A DNA stretch of 64,000 nucleotides from JBQTII01 sp052387905 (GCA_052387905.1 JBQTIR010000024.1:1-64000), one strand, 5' to 3'; shown: positions 1 to 8,760, numbered from the stretch's first letter. Translations and numbers: made by a program. Notes: generated from the sequence alone by a model not told the origin.

Positions 1-48
1 CGGCTCATAACCCAGAGGTCACAGGTTCAAATCCTGTCCCCGCTACCA
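1..48 (+). tRNA. 3' part of an initiator tRNA-Met (CAT), cut by the window edge
   Basis: The first 48 bases read as a tRNA from the end of the anticodon stem to an encoded CCA (46-48). The seven-base loop CTCATAA holds anticodon CAT (6-8). The T arm pairs perfectly (ACAGG 21-25 with CCTGT 33-37), and the acceptor strand CCCCGCT followed by A45 fits actinobacterial initiator tRNA. Initiators carry three G:C pairs at the base of the anticodon stem. Here g2 and g3 pair with c12 and c11, but base 1 is C opposite c13, which breaks the third pair. That could be a variant, or it could mark the point where identity with the tRNA ends in an attachment-site copy. The 5' half lies outside the window, so an intact gene and an att remnant cannot be told apart. 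Confidence 0.85.
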
Positions 49-63
49 CGTTCATGCAGGTCA

Positions 64-95
64 GGGCCATGATCACGAATCTGTGATCGTGGCCC
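64..95 (+). terminator. Strong hairpin just downstream of the tRNA
   Basis: Two 13-base arms (64-76 and 83-95, GGGCCATGATCAC and GTGATCGTGGCCC) flank a 6-base loop. All positions pair if one G:T wobble is allowed. It begins 15 bases after the tRNA CCA. There is no long T-tract, but actinobacterial terminators often lack one. It most likely ends the tRNA transcript; it could also be part of a recombination site. Confidence 0.55.
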
Positions 96-425
96 TTGAT
101 CGTTATGTAGGCAGAATGTAGGCAAACTTCGGCGACACGCCGAAATGGACCCCCGAGCACGGTGATGGACGTCCACGGACGGGGAGCAAAGACCAGCCGG
201 TGTGGCCCGGGACACCCCAGGACTTGGTACAACGCTTCCGGTGGGGAGTCGGCGAAGTGTCCGGGCTCGTGGCGTGGCGGCCGGGGAGTACGCCAGCCAT
301 TCCCCTGGCTCGCGGCCCCGGCGGTGACTCAGACCGCGTACCTGGTCAACGGTGGTCGTCGATTCTGGGCCTGGTGTCGGCCCGGCGGCGTCACAACCCC
401 GTCAGCTGTCTCGCGGACGGTCCGA
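96..425. other. Gene-free stretch beside the tRNA, with a short direct repeat
   Basis: No frame here has convincing coding character or a ribosome-binding site. The only structure seen is a tandem 9-base direct repeat, ATGTAGGCA at 105-113 and 116-124 (11-base period, about one helical turn). Repeats of this kind beside a tRNA 3' end resemble arm-type sites bound by tyrosine integrases or excisionases; that reading is inference. Confidence 0.4.
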
Positions 426-1235
426 TCAGGCGATCCGGTCGGCGAGTTCCGGCCGCGGTCCGTTGAGCGCCCTACCTGCCCCAGCGAAAGACCGTGAAGG
501 TGAGAATGTGAGCGCGCCCGAATCCGTCAGCCGTAGCTGAGCGTTCCACCGGACGACCTCGCCGTTGACCAACACCGGCAGGTCTACTCGCTCTGGTGTG
601 ACTGCGGCGTCCGCATACAGTGACAGTGCCTCACTGGTGGTCCGGGTGGCTTCGATGCGGAAACTCAGACCACCCGGGGCCATCACCGAAAGGGCAACCC
701 ACCGCGATCGGTCGAACTCCGAGCGGCGCCAGGAGGCGACGCAAGCTTGCCACTCCAGTGGACTGTCGTTGAGCGCCGCTACGGCGGCAGTCAGTGAGGA
801 CCCCGCCCATTGCGCGACCGAACTTGCCGTAGGGAGATCCCGCGGACAACCGGCGAAGCGGCGGGCTAGCGGGGTTCGTGGCAGCAGCAGGTTCGACGCG
901 AAGTCGTTGCAGAAGGACTCGATAGCGCGATTCCCGGACTGGTCGGCCAGCGGTAGGCCCACGTGTCGATGGAGCAGCCAGTGCCCCAGCTCGTGGGCGA
1001 GAGTGAACTGTTGCCGGGCGCGGCCCACATCGGTGCGGATGAGAATCTCGCCACCCCCCTCGGGGGTCAAGCGCGTCCTGCCGAGATCCGGCAGGTCGAC
1101 GGCTTCCACAACACGCGCACCCCAGTGGGTTGCGACGTGCTGCAAGTCGACCGGGGGGTCAATGGCTGACGCACATCGGGCGGCGTGCTGAGCCAGCTCA
1201 CGCGCCAGCGTCGCCGCGGAGGTAGCGCTCGGCAA
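426..1235 (-). CDS. ImmA/IrrE-family zinc metalloprotease
   Basis: This 269-aa protein has HELGH at residues 81-85, the zinc-binding and catalytic motif of ImmA/IrrE peptidases, followed by the second-helix region with acidic residues (IESFCNDFAS, about 108-117). Proteins of this family cleave repressors or other regulators in response to stress, often on mobile elements. It is the last gene of a four-gene minus-strand operon and overlaps the end of the preceding gene by 38 bases. The only workable start is TTG at 1235. The C-terminal half (about 150-269) has no motif I recognise. Its neighbours suggest a role in a defence or phage-sensing module rather than ICE induction, because no linked XRE repressor is visible. 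Confidence 0.8.
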   Translation of the reverse strand: MPSATSAATLARELAQHAARCASAIDPPVDLQHVATHWGARVVEAVDLPDLGRTRLTPEGGGEILIRTDVGRARQQFTLAHELGHWLLHRHVGLPLADQSGNRAIESFCNDFASNLLLPRTPLARRFAGCPRDLPTASSVAQWAGSSLTAAVAALNDSPLEWQACVASWRRSEFDRSRWVALSVMAPGGLSFRIEATRTTSEALSLYADAAVTPERVDLPVLVNGEVVRWNAQLRLTDSGALTFSPSRSFAGAGRALNGPRPELADRIA

Positions 1236-2166
1236 ATTGGTCCCACCCTCCGGTATGACGAAGATCCTCGCTGTCGCGCCGGACCCGGTCCGTCAGTCGT
1301 TCCCGTGATGCGGCGTTCAGCACCAGGTGCGCGACCGCCGTCGGTATTCCGCGTTCCGTCGACCACTCGCGCCAGGCGGCCAGTTCGTTCGCGCACACCA
1401 GCGGTTCGCGCCCGCCGTGACGTGCCTCCAGCGCATCGATCAGCGCCCGGTACGTCTCGGCTCGCAGGTCCGCGAGAAGCGCCGGGAAGCTGAGGTACTC
1501 CTCGATCGCCTGCTTGGGGAGCGAGGTCTCGACGCACACCTGAGCCTGCACCTGTGGATCGAGAGAGATCCAGATGTCGCGGAGGGTTTGGGCGGCGGCG
1601 CCGTGGATTGTGTCCCGGCGCTTCCGGCGGTCCGGCGAGCATTGGATGTCAGCTCCGAACTTGCCGACCCATTGCTCGGCTGATGAGTGAATGTCCCACT
1701 CGTTGTCGAACTGGTAGAGGTCGAGGAGTGCGGTGTACTCCTGGTCGTCGACGAGCATGCGGGACAGCGCGGTGCGGGTGTGGTGGAAGACAGCAGTTGG
1801 CATGTTTTGGCCGCGGGCGAAGGAGATCAGCTGTCCGAGCCCGAACGACCCACCCTTGAATCCATGGACCGCGAGGGCGTCGCTACAAGCCAAGAGCCGC
1901 AGATTGAGTCCCGCAACGTTGATGCCGTCCGGCACTCCGTTGCCCCATGAAGGCGGTCGAAGGGATTGGGTCGCCACGAACACGTCCCACGTCCAGCCGC
2001 GCGCCTGCGCCGCGTCTTGAATCGACTGGCCAAGTCGCGCGCAGTCGTGCTCGAGTAGAGAGATGTCTTCACCGTGAGTGCTGCTCACGCGAGCGCCCAC
2101 AAAGACCCGTGGCACGTAGCGGCGCGGGCTATCCGGATCCCAAAGGTCTACGAGGTAGGCCGTCAT
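1198..2166 (-). CDS. Nucleoside 2-deoxyribosyltransferase-like (TIR-like fold) protein
   Basis: The protein has 322 aa. Its N-terminal ~130 residues look like the nucleoside 2-deoxyribosyltransferase / TIR-like Rossmann fold: a first strand (VFVGARVS), a long helix, a second strand (WDVFVA), a helix with GLNLRLLACSDALAV, then GGSFGLGQLISFARG, where a glycine-rich turn and an acidic partner would bind nucleotide. The rest (about 150-322) is helical and unassigned. Members of this fold cleave N-glycosidic bonds of nucleosides or NAD+, and several act as effectors in antiphage systems. An excellent Shine-Dalgarno (GGGAGG) precedes ATG 2166. The next gene is an ImmA/IrrE protease. Enzymatic activity is inferred from fold resemblance only. 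Confidence 0.55.
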   Translation of the reverse strand: MTAYLVDLWDPDSPRRYVPRVFVGARVSSTHGEDISLLEHDCARLGQSIQDAAQARGWTWDVFVATQSLRPPSWGNGVPDGINVAGLNLRLLACSDALAVHGFKGGSFGLGQLISFARGQNMPTAVFHHTRTALSRMLVDDQEYTALLDLYQFDNEWDIHSSAEQWVGKFGADIQCSPDRRKRRDTIHGAAAQTLRDIWISLDPQVQAQVCVETSLPKQAIEEYLSFPALLADLRAETYRALIDALEARHGGREPLVCANELAAWREWSTERGIPTAVAHLVLNAASRERLTDRVRRDSEDLRHTGGWDQFAERYLRGDAGA

Positions 2167-2202
2167 GCGAGTACCTCCCTTCGAAGTCGCCGTGCCGAAC
2201 AG

Positions 2203-2550
2203 TCAGGACGCGCGGTCCGATTCGTTCAAGCTTCGTTCGATCAGGATCGCCGCCAACTGTGATGGCGCGACTGACACACCCTCACGACCGAGCTCTTGCG
2301 CTGCGTCCTGGAGGCGTTGCCATGTCTCCGGCTTGAAGCCGACGAGCCGCTTCGTCGTGAGGTCCGGGTCGGTTGGCCGGCCTCCGGTGCTGCGGATGCG
2401 CGTGCGGATGACCTCGGCTAGGCCGAGGAGTTCCGGCGGGGAGAGCACGGAATGGTGACCGACCTTTACTACCCGCGATGCGCCCAGGCGCCGCGCGAGT
2501 TGGTCGACTCGTTCGCTGTCGTGACTATCGGCCTGCATGGCGCAGCTCAC
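2203..2550 (-). CDS. Small protein with a ribbon-helix-helix-like C-terminus
   Basis: This 115-aa protein has no recognised family. Residues about 70-110 (KRLVGFKPETWQRL, then VSVAPSQLAAILIERSL) fit a beta-strand plus two-helix ribbon-helix-helix/CopG-like layout, so it may bind DNA and regulate its own operon. It starts with ATG 2550, overlapping the stop of the upstream gene by 4 bases (ATGA), so the two are translationally coupled. The ribbon-helix-helix assignment is a judgement from pattern, not from strong motifs. Confidence 0.55.
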   Translation of the reverse strand: MSCAMQADSHDSERVDQLARRLGASRVVKVGHHSVLSPPELLGLAEVIRTRIRSTGGRPTDPDLTTKRLVGFKPETWQRLQDAAQELGREGVSVAPSQLAAILIERSLNESDRAS

Positions 2551-2948
2551 TCCTCAGGATCTTCGGTAATGCCCAGATACAACTGCCCGACCACAAGTCC
2601 GACTTCGCCCTGCCGGGCCTCGACTCGAAACCGTCGCAGGAAGTCGGCAAGCTGGCGAACAACCGTCTCGTCGTCGAGAACCTCGGCGGGGACCACTGAG
2701 TACACGATGCAGGTCTCCTCGAAGTCGAGTCGCCCGCCGGCAACGTCGTTGCGCCACACGCCCCGCCCGGGAGGGTAGGCAGTGGCGCCGCGGAACAGAT
2801 TCCCGAAAGTTCGCAGCGTCTCCTCGCGCCAGTGATCTTGATCGATCGGCGCGCCGGAGGAGTCGATGCTTGGGACGTAGACGGTGACCTGTTCGGTGCC
2901 CGTGGGCGGACCGGCGCCGAGCAGCCGGCGCATCCGTTCGATGTCCAC
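2547..2948 (-). CDS. Conserved small protein of unknown function
   Basis: This is the first gene of the minus-strand operon (133 aa from GTG 2948). A TTG at 2954 would add two residues, but the AAAGGGG Shine-Dalgarno is correctly spaced only for GTG 2948. The motif GATAYPPGRGVW (about 55-66) and the layout of a strand (VTVYVPS), this glycine/proline loop, then strands CIVYSVV and EVGLVVGQLYLGI, match a widespread family of uncharacterised cytosolic proteins that I recall but cannot name. No catalytic motif is evident. Its position with a ribbon-helix-helix-like, a deoxyribosyltransferase-like and an ImmA gene suggests a role in the same module. Confidence 0.6.
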   Translation of the reverse strand: MDIERMRRLLGAGPPTGTEQVTVYVPSIDSSGAPIDQDHWREETLRTFGNLFRGATAYPPGRGVWRNDVAGGRLDFEETCIVYSVVPAEVLDDETVVRQLADFLRRFRVEARQGEVGLVVGQLYLGITEDPEE

Positions 2949-2955
2949 ACCCAAC

Positions 2956-2975
2956 CCCTTTCGATATTGAAAGGG
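2956..2975 (-). promoter_or_regulatory. Inverted repeat overlapping the ribosome-binding site of the defence operon
   Basis: CCCTTTC (2956-2962) and GAAAGGG (2969-2975) form perfect 7-base arms around GATATT. On the minus strand the downstream arm contains the Shine-Dalgarno of the gene starting at 2948. It may be an operator for the ribbon-helix-helix-like protein or an RNA hairpin that hides the ribosome-binding site. The rest of the 280-base gap up to jetA must hold the two divergent promoters; I see no strong -35/-10 pair. Confidence 0.45.
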
Positions 2976-3228
2976 TGGGCCACGGGGCCAGCTTCTGTCA
3001 AGCGATCGCGCCAGCCGTTGGTGGGTCGCGCGGGGGTCTTACCCCACGTCAAGGGCCATCCCCATCGCCCGAGGGATCGACGCCGGGATCTGTTGGGGAT
3101 CCCGACGACCGCAACGCGATCGCCCGAGCACGCGAGGGGAGTTCGGTCGCTGTCGCGCGAGCTCCTGGGCATTGTTGGTGGCGCCCGCGACAATGCCTTG
3201 GGCGTCGGATGTCGATCAAGGAGTTGTC

Positions 3229-4728
3229 GTGGATCTTGGAAATGAGCGCACGGGTGCGGTCACGCTCGACGCGCTCGTGATCCTTCGCCGCGGTAATGCG
3301 GCCTGGCGGTTGCTCGCAGCTGACCACGCTCCTGCCGTGATCACCTTTCTCGACGCGGCGTTCCTGTCGAGCGGTGTGCGGACGGCGTCGGAGCCGATGT
3401 TGGCCGACGTCCTGCGGGACGTGCTGGACGAAGTTAACGACACCGGTCTCGATGTCATGGCGAAGACGCCTCACGAGTACCTGATCGACTGGTGCAGTGA
3501 TTCCTGCGGTTGGCTGCGCCGCAACTTCTCGCCAGGTTCAGATGAGCCGGTCTACGACCTGACTCCCCGCGCCGAGGCCGCTGTCGTGTGGGTCAAGGGC
3601 CTGATGACCTCCCGCGGGTTCATCGGGACACAGTCACGTCTGCTCCAGGTGGTCGATCTGTTGGATCAGATCGTCGAGGGGTCGCAGGCAGACCCGGAGG
3701 AGCGGCTGCGACGCCTCGAACAGCGCCGTGCCGACCTTGACGCGCAGATCGAGGCTGTCCGAGCAGGGCGCATCGACACTCTGTCGGCGAGCGAGGTACG
3801 CGATCGCTACCAGACGCTGTCCTCACTCGCTCGTGGACTGCTCGCGGACTTCCGCGAGGTGGAGGAGAACTTCCGGGCCCTGGATCGCGAGACGCGCGAG
3901 CGCGTCGCTCGGTGGGACGGGCCGCGCGGCCCCTTGCTGGATGAAGTCCTCGGCCGACGCCACTTCATCACCGAAGCTGAGACGGGCGCGTCCTTCGTCG
4001 GGTTTTACGACTTCCTGTTCGACCCCGGCCGGTGGGAGCGCTTCCAGTCGCTGCTGCGGAGCGTGGCCGCGATGAACGAGGTGGCCGGCGTGGACGACGG
4101 CTTACCGATGATCGCGCGGGACTGGTTGGTTGCCGCCGAGCAGGTCCAGTTGACCGTCGCGCGGCTCTCGGCTCAGATGCGCAGGTTCCTGGAAGAACAG
4201 CGCTACGCCGACAATCGCCGCATCGCCTCCCTCGTTCAGGCGATCGAGTCCAAGGCCGTCGACCTCCGGGACAACCAGCCCGTCGGCGCGGACGTGATGG
4301 CCATCGACGAGCCACGAGCCGACTTGGTCCTTCCGGTGGACAAGAAGCTGTGGGAACCGCCGGTAAAGCAGGATTTCCCTGATCCGAAGCCGGCCGATCC
4401 ACCGACGGCGGAGGAGATCGGTGAGGAGCTGTTCGCTGGCCAGCGGGTCGACCCCACTGTCGTGCGGGCTGTATTGGCCTCGACGTTGGCCTTGTTCCCG
4501 GGCGGGCTGAGCGTGAAGGACGTCGTCGATCTGGAACCGCTCACCGAAGGGTTGGCTGAGTTGGTGACCTTGTTGGAGGTGGCCACGGAGGCGCGTTGGC
4601 TCACCGATGTTGACGTGGGTGTTGAGGACGAGATCCTGCTGGTAGAGCAAGGCGGCAGCCGGTTGGCGCGGATGCCCCGGATGCTTCTGACGGATGTGGG
4701 CGGGGACCCGAGTCATGACGACTACTGA
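3229..4728 (+). CDS. jetA: Wadjet anti-plasmid protein JetA (DUF3375)
   Basis: JetA (499 aa) is the kleisin-like subunit of Wadjet, the SMC-like complex that recognises and linearises circular plasmid DNA. The N-terminal region, the long helical and coiled-coil part (about 150-240, with DPEERLRRLEQRR) and the acidic C-terminal winged-helix region fit DUF3375 in length and composition. I chose GTG 3229 because AAGGAG at 3218-3223 lies 5 bases upstream; the reading frame opens earlier, at 3172. It is first in an operon of four genes whose junctions all overlap, in the type I gene order jetA-B-C-D. Divergent from the deoxyribosyltransferase/ImmA operon. Confidence 0.88.
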   Translation: MDLGNERTGAVTLDALVILRRGNAAWRLLAADHAPAVITFLDAAFLSSGVRTASEPMLADVLRDVLDEVNDTGLDVMAKTPHEYLIDWCSDSCGWLRRNFSPGSDEPVYDLTPRAEAAVVWVKGLMTSRGFIGTQSRLLQVVDLLDQIVEGSQADPEERLRRLEQRRADLDAQIEAVRAGRIDTLSASEVRDRYQTLSSLARGLLADFREVEENFRALDRETRERVARWDGPRGPLLDEVLGRRHFITEAETGASFVGFYDFLFDPGRWERFQSLLRSVAAMNEVAGVDDGLPMIARDWLVAAEQVQLTVARLSAQMRRFLEEQRYADNRRIASLVQAIESKAVDLRDNQPVGADVMAIDEPRADLVLPVDKKLWEPPVKQDFPDPKPADPPTAEEIGEELFAGQRVDPTVVRAVLASTLALFPGGLSVKDVVDLEPLTEGLAELVTLLEVATEARWLTDVDVGVEDEILLVEQGGSRLARMPRMLLTDVGGDPSHDDY

Positions 4729-5362
4729 TCCGGATCTCGACGACGAACCCGGTGCCGACCAGACGGAACGCAGCAACGCGTTCGCGATCGGCGACGCCGT
4801 GATTCCGCTGCTGCGCGGTGTGATCCACGACGGGACCAGGGCCTGGCAGGCCTTGGTGAGTATGGAATCGGCGGTACGGGACTACGTCTCGGCGCTGAAC
4901 CTCGATCTGTTCCTCGAACGGGGAGAGGGTTTCGCATTTCTGCGGCGGAAGCAGAATCTCGATGAGGGTGCGCCCACGCTGCTGCGGCGTCGGCCACTGA
5001 CGTATCGGATATCGCTGATGCTCGCGTTGCTGCGGCGACGAATGGCCGAGCTGGACTCCCAAGGTGACGTGACCCGGCTTGTCCTTGGCCGCGACGATCT
5101 GGTGGAGCTGGTCCGCACTTACCACCCGGAGCGGTCCAATGAGACGAAGCTGCATGAGGCCGTCGATGCCGATGTGAACAAGCTCGTCGAGATGGGGTTC
5201 TGTCGCCGCCTCCGCGGCCGTGCCGACCAGGTCGAGGTGCTGCGCGTGGTGAAGGCGTTCGTGGATGCCGAGTGGCTTACTCAGTTCGATGAGCGCCTGG
5301 CCGCGTACGCCGCCCACGCGGCGTCGAGTGACCCCACGGCCGACGGGTCGGACGAGCGATGA
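4715..5362 (+). CDS. jetB: Wadjet anti-plasmid protein JetB (DUF4194)
   Basis: JetB (215 aa) is the KITE-like tandem winged-helix subunit that bridges JetA to the JetC ATPase. The protein has the DUF4194 layout: an N-terminal acidic tail, then IPLLRGVIH, DLFLERGEGFAFLRRK and a helical C-terminus ending in AFVDAEWLTQFDERL. ATG 4715 overlaps the end of jetA by 14 bases; a possible start 7 codons upstream (4694) would lengthen the overlap and has no clear ribosome site. Its position between jetA and the SMC-like gene confirms the identification. Confidence 0.85.
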   Translation: MTTTDPDLDDEPGADQTERSNAFAIGDAVIPLLRGVIHDGTRAWQALVSMESAVRDYVSALNLDLFLERGEGFAFLRRKQNLDEGAPTLLRRRPLTYRISLMLALLRRRMAELDSQGDVTRLVLGRDDLVELVRTYHPERSNETKLHEAVDADVNKLVEMGFCRRLRGRADQVEVLRVVKAFVDAEWLTQFDERLAAYAAHAASSDPTADGSDER

Positions 5363-8300
5363 GTGCGGCGGGGGGCGACTGGGCCCTGAGCTTGGAGATG
5401 CCAGCTGCAGCGGGCTTCCGTTTGTGGAACGTCGAGATGCTGAACTGGGGCACCTTCGACGGGTCGATCGTGTCCTTCCCTTTCGAGGGCCACGACGCGT
5501 TCGTAACCGGCTCGGTCGGCGCAGGCAAGTCCACCATCGTGGACGCCCTCACCACCTTGTTCGTGCCGACGGCGCGGATCGTCTACAACAAGGCCGCCGG
5601 GGCGGGGAAGAACGAACGACGCCTGGAGACCTACCTGCGCGGCGTGTACACGACGGCGGCCGACGACACCGGTACCCGGGCCAGACCCGTTTCTCTGCGC
5701 GGTAGTGGTCAGGTCTCCGCCGTGCTGGCGCACTTTCGCGATGAGCAGGCCGCGGTCGACGCCGTGTTCGTCCACGTCTATTACTTCACCGCGACGGGCG
5801 CCATCGAGAAGATCTACGGCGTCTCCGACACCCCGATCACGCTGGAGGCGCTGCTCGCAGGCGCAAACAGCGACGCCCGCACGCTGCAGAGACTGATCCG
5901 CCAGCGCGTACAGCGGTGCAACTCCTGGCAGGAGTATCTGCTCGCGGTCCGACGCAAGCTCGGCCTGCCTCATGAACAGGCCCTCGACCTGTGGGCCCAG
6001 ACGGTGTCGATGAAGCAGGTCGAGAACCTCACCACGTTCGTGCGGTCACACATGTTGGAGCCACCGGACGAGACCCGCGAAAAGATCGCGTCCTTGGTCA
6101 ACCACTACCAGGACCTCACGGCCTCGGCCGCGGCGATCGAGCGCGCAAAGGCTCAGCTGTCGATCCTCGGCCCGCTGATGGAGGCCCTCGACGAACACGA
6201 CCGGCATGTCGGTGCCAGCGACGAGTTCACCCGCGTTCGGGATGAGGCGCTAGAGGCGTTCTATAGCGGCGTCGAGGTTGCGCTGATCGACACCGAGGCG
6301 GCGGCGACAACAGGTCGGCTCGAGAGCGCCCAGGGACGCAAGGCAACCCTCGACGAGCAGATCCAATCCGCGGGCGACCGGATCAACGTGCTCGACAAGC
6401 AGATCGACGATGCCGGCGGCCCCGCGCTGAACGAGCTGGAGCGGCAGATCACGAAGGCCGAATCTTCGCTGGAAACTCGCCAAAGCCGGCGGTCCTTGTT
6501 TGAGGAGCGATGCCGCGAAGCCGGCGTGCAACCTCCGGCGGATCTGGATGAGTTCGGCGTCATGCGCCAGGTCCTGCAAACTGCGGTCGACGAGCTGGCG
6601 CGTCAGGCGGAAGAACAGAAGCCGAGCTACGAAGCGATCGCCGCGCTGCAGCACCAGCGGGAGCAATTGCGGGTCGCGGAGGCGGCGATCCAGGCGCTCC
6701 GAGGTCGAAAGTCGAACCTGGACCCAGACCTGCTGGCGCTGCGGTCCCGGATCGCCGTGGCGGCCGGGCTGGTCGAGGAGGACCTGCCCTTCGTCGGCGA
6801 GCTACTGCAGGTTCGCCGGGACAGGCGTGAGTGGGAACCGGCCGTGCAGCGATTGCTGTACGGCTTCGGCACCACCCTGCTGGTCCCGGAGGCGGCATAC
6901 CCGGCAGTGTCCGAGTGGGTCGACTCGACAAACTTGCGCGCTCGATTGACCTACCAAGCCGTCCCTGCCGAAGCCCGACCAGCGGGTCGGCCGGTAGCAG
7001 GAACGCTGCCCGACGTGCTGGAGGTGGCCACTTCGGCGCCGATGGCGCCCTGGTTGGGCGGCGAGATCGTACGCCGGTTCCGCAACATCGTGCTGGCGCC
7101 GTCGGTGGCGGAGTTCCGACGTGCCGAACAGGCGATGACTACCCAGGGACAGGTCAAGCGGTCGGGGATGCGCCACGAGAAGGACGACCGCAGCCCGCTC
7201 GGTGATCGCCGCCGATACGTGTTGGGCTGGGACAACGCCGCGAAGCTCGAGGCGCTCACCACTGACGCTGCTTCGCTCCGGATCGAGATCGAGAAACGCG
7301 TGCGTTCGCTGGAGGCTGCCGAACAACAGCAAGCGACACTGCAGAAATCGAGGAACGCGGCAGACACGCTGCTGCGGGAATACGCCAACTACGCCGACGT
7401 CGACGTCTCCGGAGCCCGGGAGATGCTCACCGCGTTGACGGAGGATCGGGATGCGCTGCTGCGCGCGTCCTCGACGCTCACCGAGCTGCGTTCCCAGGCG
7501 GGCCGGGCACGTGATGCTCTCAAGAAACTGAAGGAGCGTCAGGAGAAGGCGGTCGGCGAGATCGCGACATCAGAGGTCAAGCTCGCCGAACTGATGTCCC
7601 GACGGGCCGGCCTGCCCGCGGAGGAGCTGGCGCTCGCTGAACCGGACATGTCGCTGCTCGGGAGATTGCACGAGGTTGCCCAACAGCGGGTGGCATCCGT
7701 CAGCTTGGTCAACATCGACCGGGTACGCAGCGCCGTCCGAGAAGACCTGCAGGGTCAGATCGACGCTGCAGCCAAACGTGCCGGTCGCGCGCGGGACGCA
7801 GCCATCAAGGCCATGAAGCAGTTTCAGGAGCGCTACCCGCCCGATGCCTTGGACATGGACGCCACGTTGGAGTCCGCCCCGGACTTCCGAGGAGTGCACC
7901 GCAGGCTGACCGAGGACGACCTGCCCCGCTTCGAGGCGGAATTTCGGCGGCAGCTGGCGGAGAACACATTGCGGGAGATTGCCGGATTCAACCAGCACCT
8001 GGAGGAGCGCCGGTCCCGCATCCGGGACCGAATCGACCGGATCAACGAGGCCCTGAAGCCGATCTCCTTCACTCGCGACACCTACATCGAAGTGGACGTC
8101 GCACCGAACTCCGATCAAGAACTCGCTGTCTTCCGCCGCGATCTGAGGGAGTGCATCGACGGAACGCTGGGCGGTGGGGAGGACGCGTACACCCGTGCGC
8201 GGTTCGAACAGGTCCAGGCGATCGTTGAGCGGTTCAACGGGCGCGACAACCGCGCCGAAGAAGACCGATCGTGGACCGCGCGGGTCACCGACGTGCGGAC

Positions 8301-8760
8301 ATGGCACACGTTCGCCGTGCTGGAAAAGGACCGGGACACCGGGGAGGTGGTCGCCTACTACTCCGACTCGGAAGGCAAATCAGGTGGGGAGAAGGAGAAG
8401 CTGGCCTACACCGTGCTCGCTGCCGCACTCTCGTATCAGTTCGGCCTCGTGCCGGGCGATCCCCGCCCGAAGACGTTCCGATTCGTCGCGCTCGATGAGG
8501 CGTTCGCGCGCGGCTCGGACGTGTCCACGCGATTCGCACTTGAGTTGTTCCGTGCGATGGGGTTCCAACTTCTCATTGTCACGCCGCTCCAGAAGAAGGA
8601 GGTCATCGCGCCCTATGTCCAACGGGTAGCGCTGATCACCTGCGGTGCCGACCACCGCTCGCGGTCGCTGTTCATGCGCATCGAGGAGTACCGCGAGCGG
8701 ATGGATGCCGCGCGGGCCGAGGCTCAGCGCGATCGCGAGATCACCGTCGGATCGCGATGA
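5359..8760 (+). CDS. jetC: Wadjet SMC-like ATPase JetC
   Basis: JetC (1133 aa) is the SMC/MukB-like motor of Wadjet; it extrudes DNA loops with ATP and thereby measures plasmid topology. Walker A GSVGAGKS lies at residues 51-58, followed by two long coiled-coil arms (about 280-460 and 620-760, rich in E, R, Q and L) around a hinge. The ABC signature SGGEKEKLAY is near 1008-1017, and Walker B ends in DE at about 1046-1047 (VALDEAF). All ATPase motifs are intact. Its ATG overlaps the jetB stop (ATGA), so translation is coupled. Confidence 0.92.
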   Translation: MSAAGGDWALSLEMPAAAGFRLWNVEMLNWGTFDGSIVSFPFEGHDAFVTGSVGAGKSTIVDALTTLFVPTARIVYNKAAGAGKNERRLETYLRGVYTTAADDTGTRARPVSLRGSGQVSAVLAHFRDEQAAVDAVFVHVYYFTATGAIEKIYGVSDTPITLEALLAGANSDARTLQRLIRQRVQRCNSWQEYLLAVRRKLGLPHEQALDLWAQTVSMKQVENLTTFVRSHMLEPPDETREKIASLVNHYQDLTASAAAIERAKAQLSILGPLMEALDEHDRHVGASDEFTRVRDEALEAFYSGVEVALIDTEAAATTGRLESAQGRKATLDEQIQSAGDRINVLDKQIDDAGGPALNELERQITKAESSLETRQSRRSLFEERCREAGVQPPADLDEFGVMRQVLQTAVDELARQAEEQKPSYEAIAALQHQREQLRVAEAAIQALRGRKSNLDPDLLALRSRIAVAAGLVEEDLPFVGELLQVRRDRREWEPAVQRLLYGFGTTLLVPEAAYPAVSEWVDSTNLRARLTYQAVPAEARPAGRPVAGTLPDVLEVATSAPMAPWLGGEIVRRFRNIVLAPSVAEFRRAEQAMTTQGQVKRSGMRHEKDDRSPLGDRRRYVLGWDNAAKLEALTTDAASLRIEIEKRVRSLEAAEQQQATLQKSRNAADTLLREYANYADVDVSGAREMLTALTEDRDALLRASSTLTELRSQAGRARDALKKLKERQEKAVGEIATSEVKLAELMSRRAGLPAEELALAEPDMSLLGRLHEVAQQRVASVSLVNIDRVRSAVREDLQGQIDAAAKRAGRARDAAIKAMKQFQERYPPDALDMDATLESAPDFRGVHRRLTEDDLPRFEAEFRRQLAENTLREIAGFNQHLEERRSRIRDRIDRINEALKPISFTRDTYIEVDVAPNSDQELAVFRRDLRECIDGTLGGGEDAYTRARFEQVQAIVERFNGRDNRAEEDRSWTARVTDVRTWHTFAVLEKDRDTGEVVAYYSDSEGKSGGEKEKLAYTVLAAALSYQFGLVPGDPRPKTFRFVALDEAFARGSDVSTRFALELFRAMGFQLLIVTPLQKKEVIAPYVQRVALITCGADHRSRSLFMRIEEYRERMDAARAEAQRDREITVGSR

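Noticed and set aside
96..425. Search for an integrase beside the tRNA
   Set aside because: No frame in the first 425 bases or elsewhere in the window shows the R-H-R-Y signature of a tyrosine recombinase or a serine recombinase domain.
565..1191. 208-aa open frame antisense to the ImmA gene
   Set aside because: No ribosome site, Ser/Arg/Pro-biased composition; it mirrors the high-GC codon pattern of the ImmA gene.
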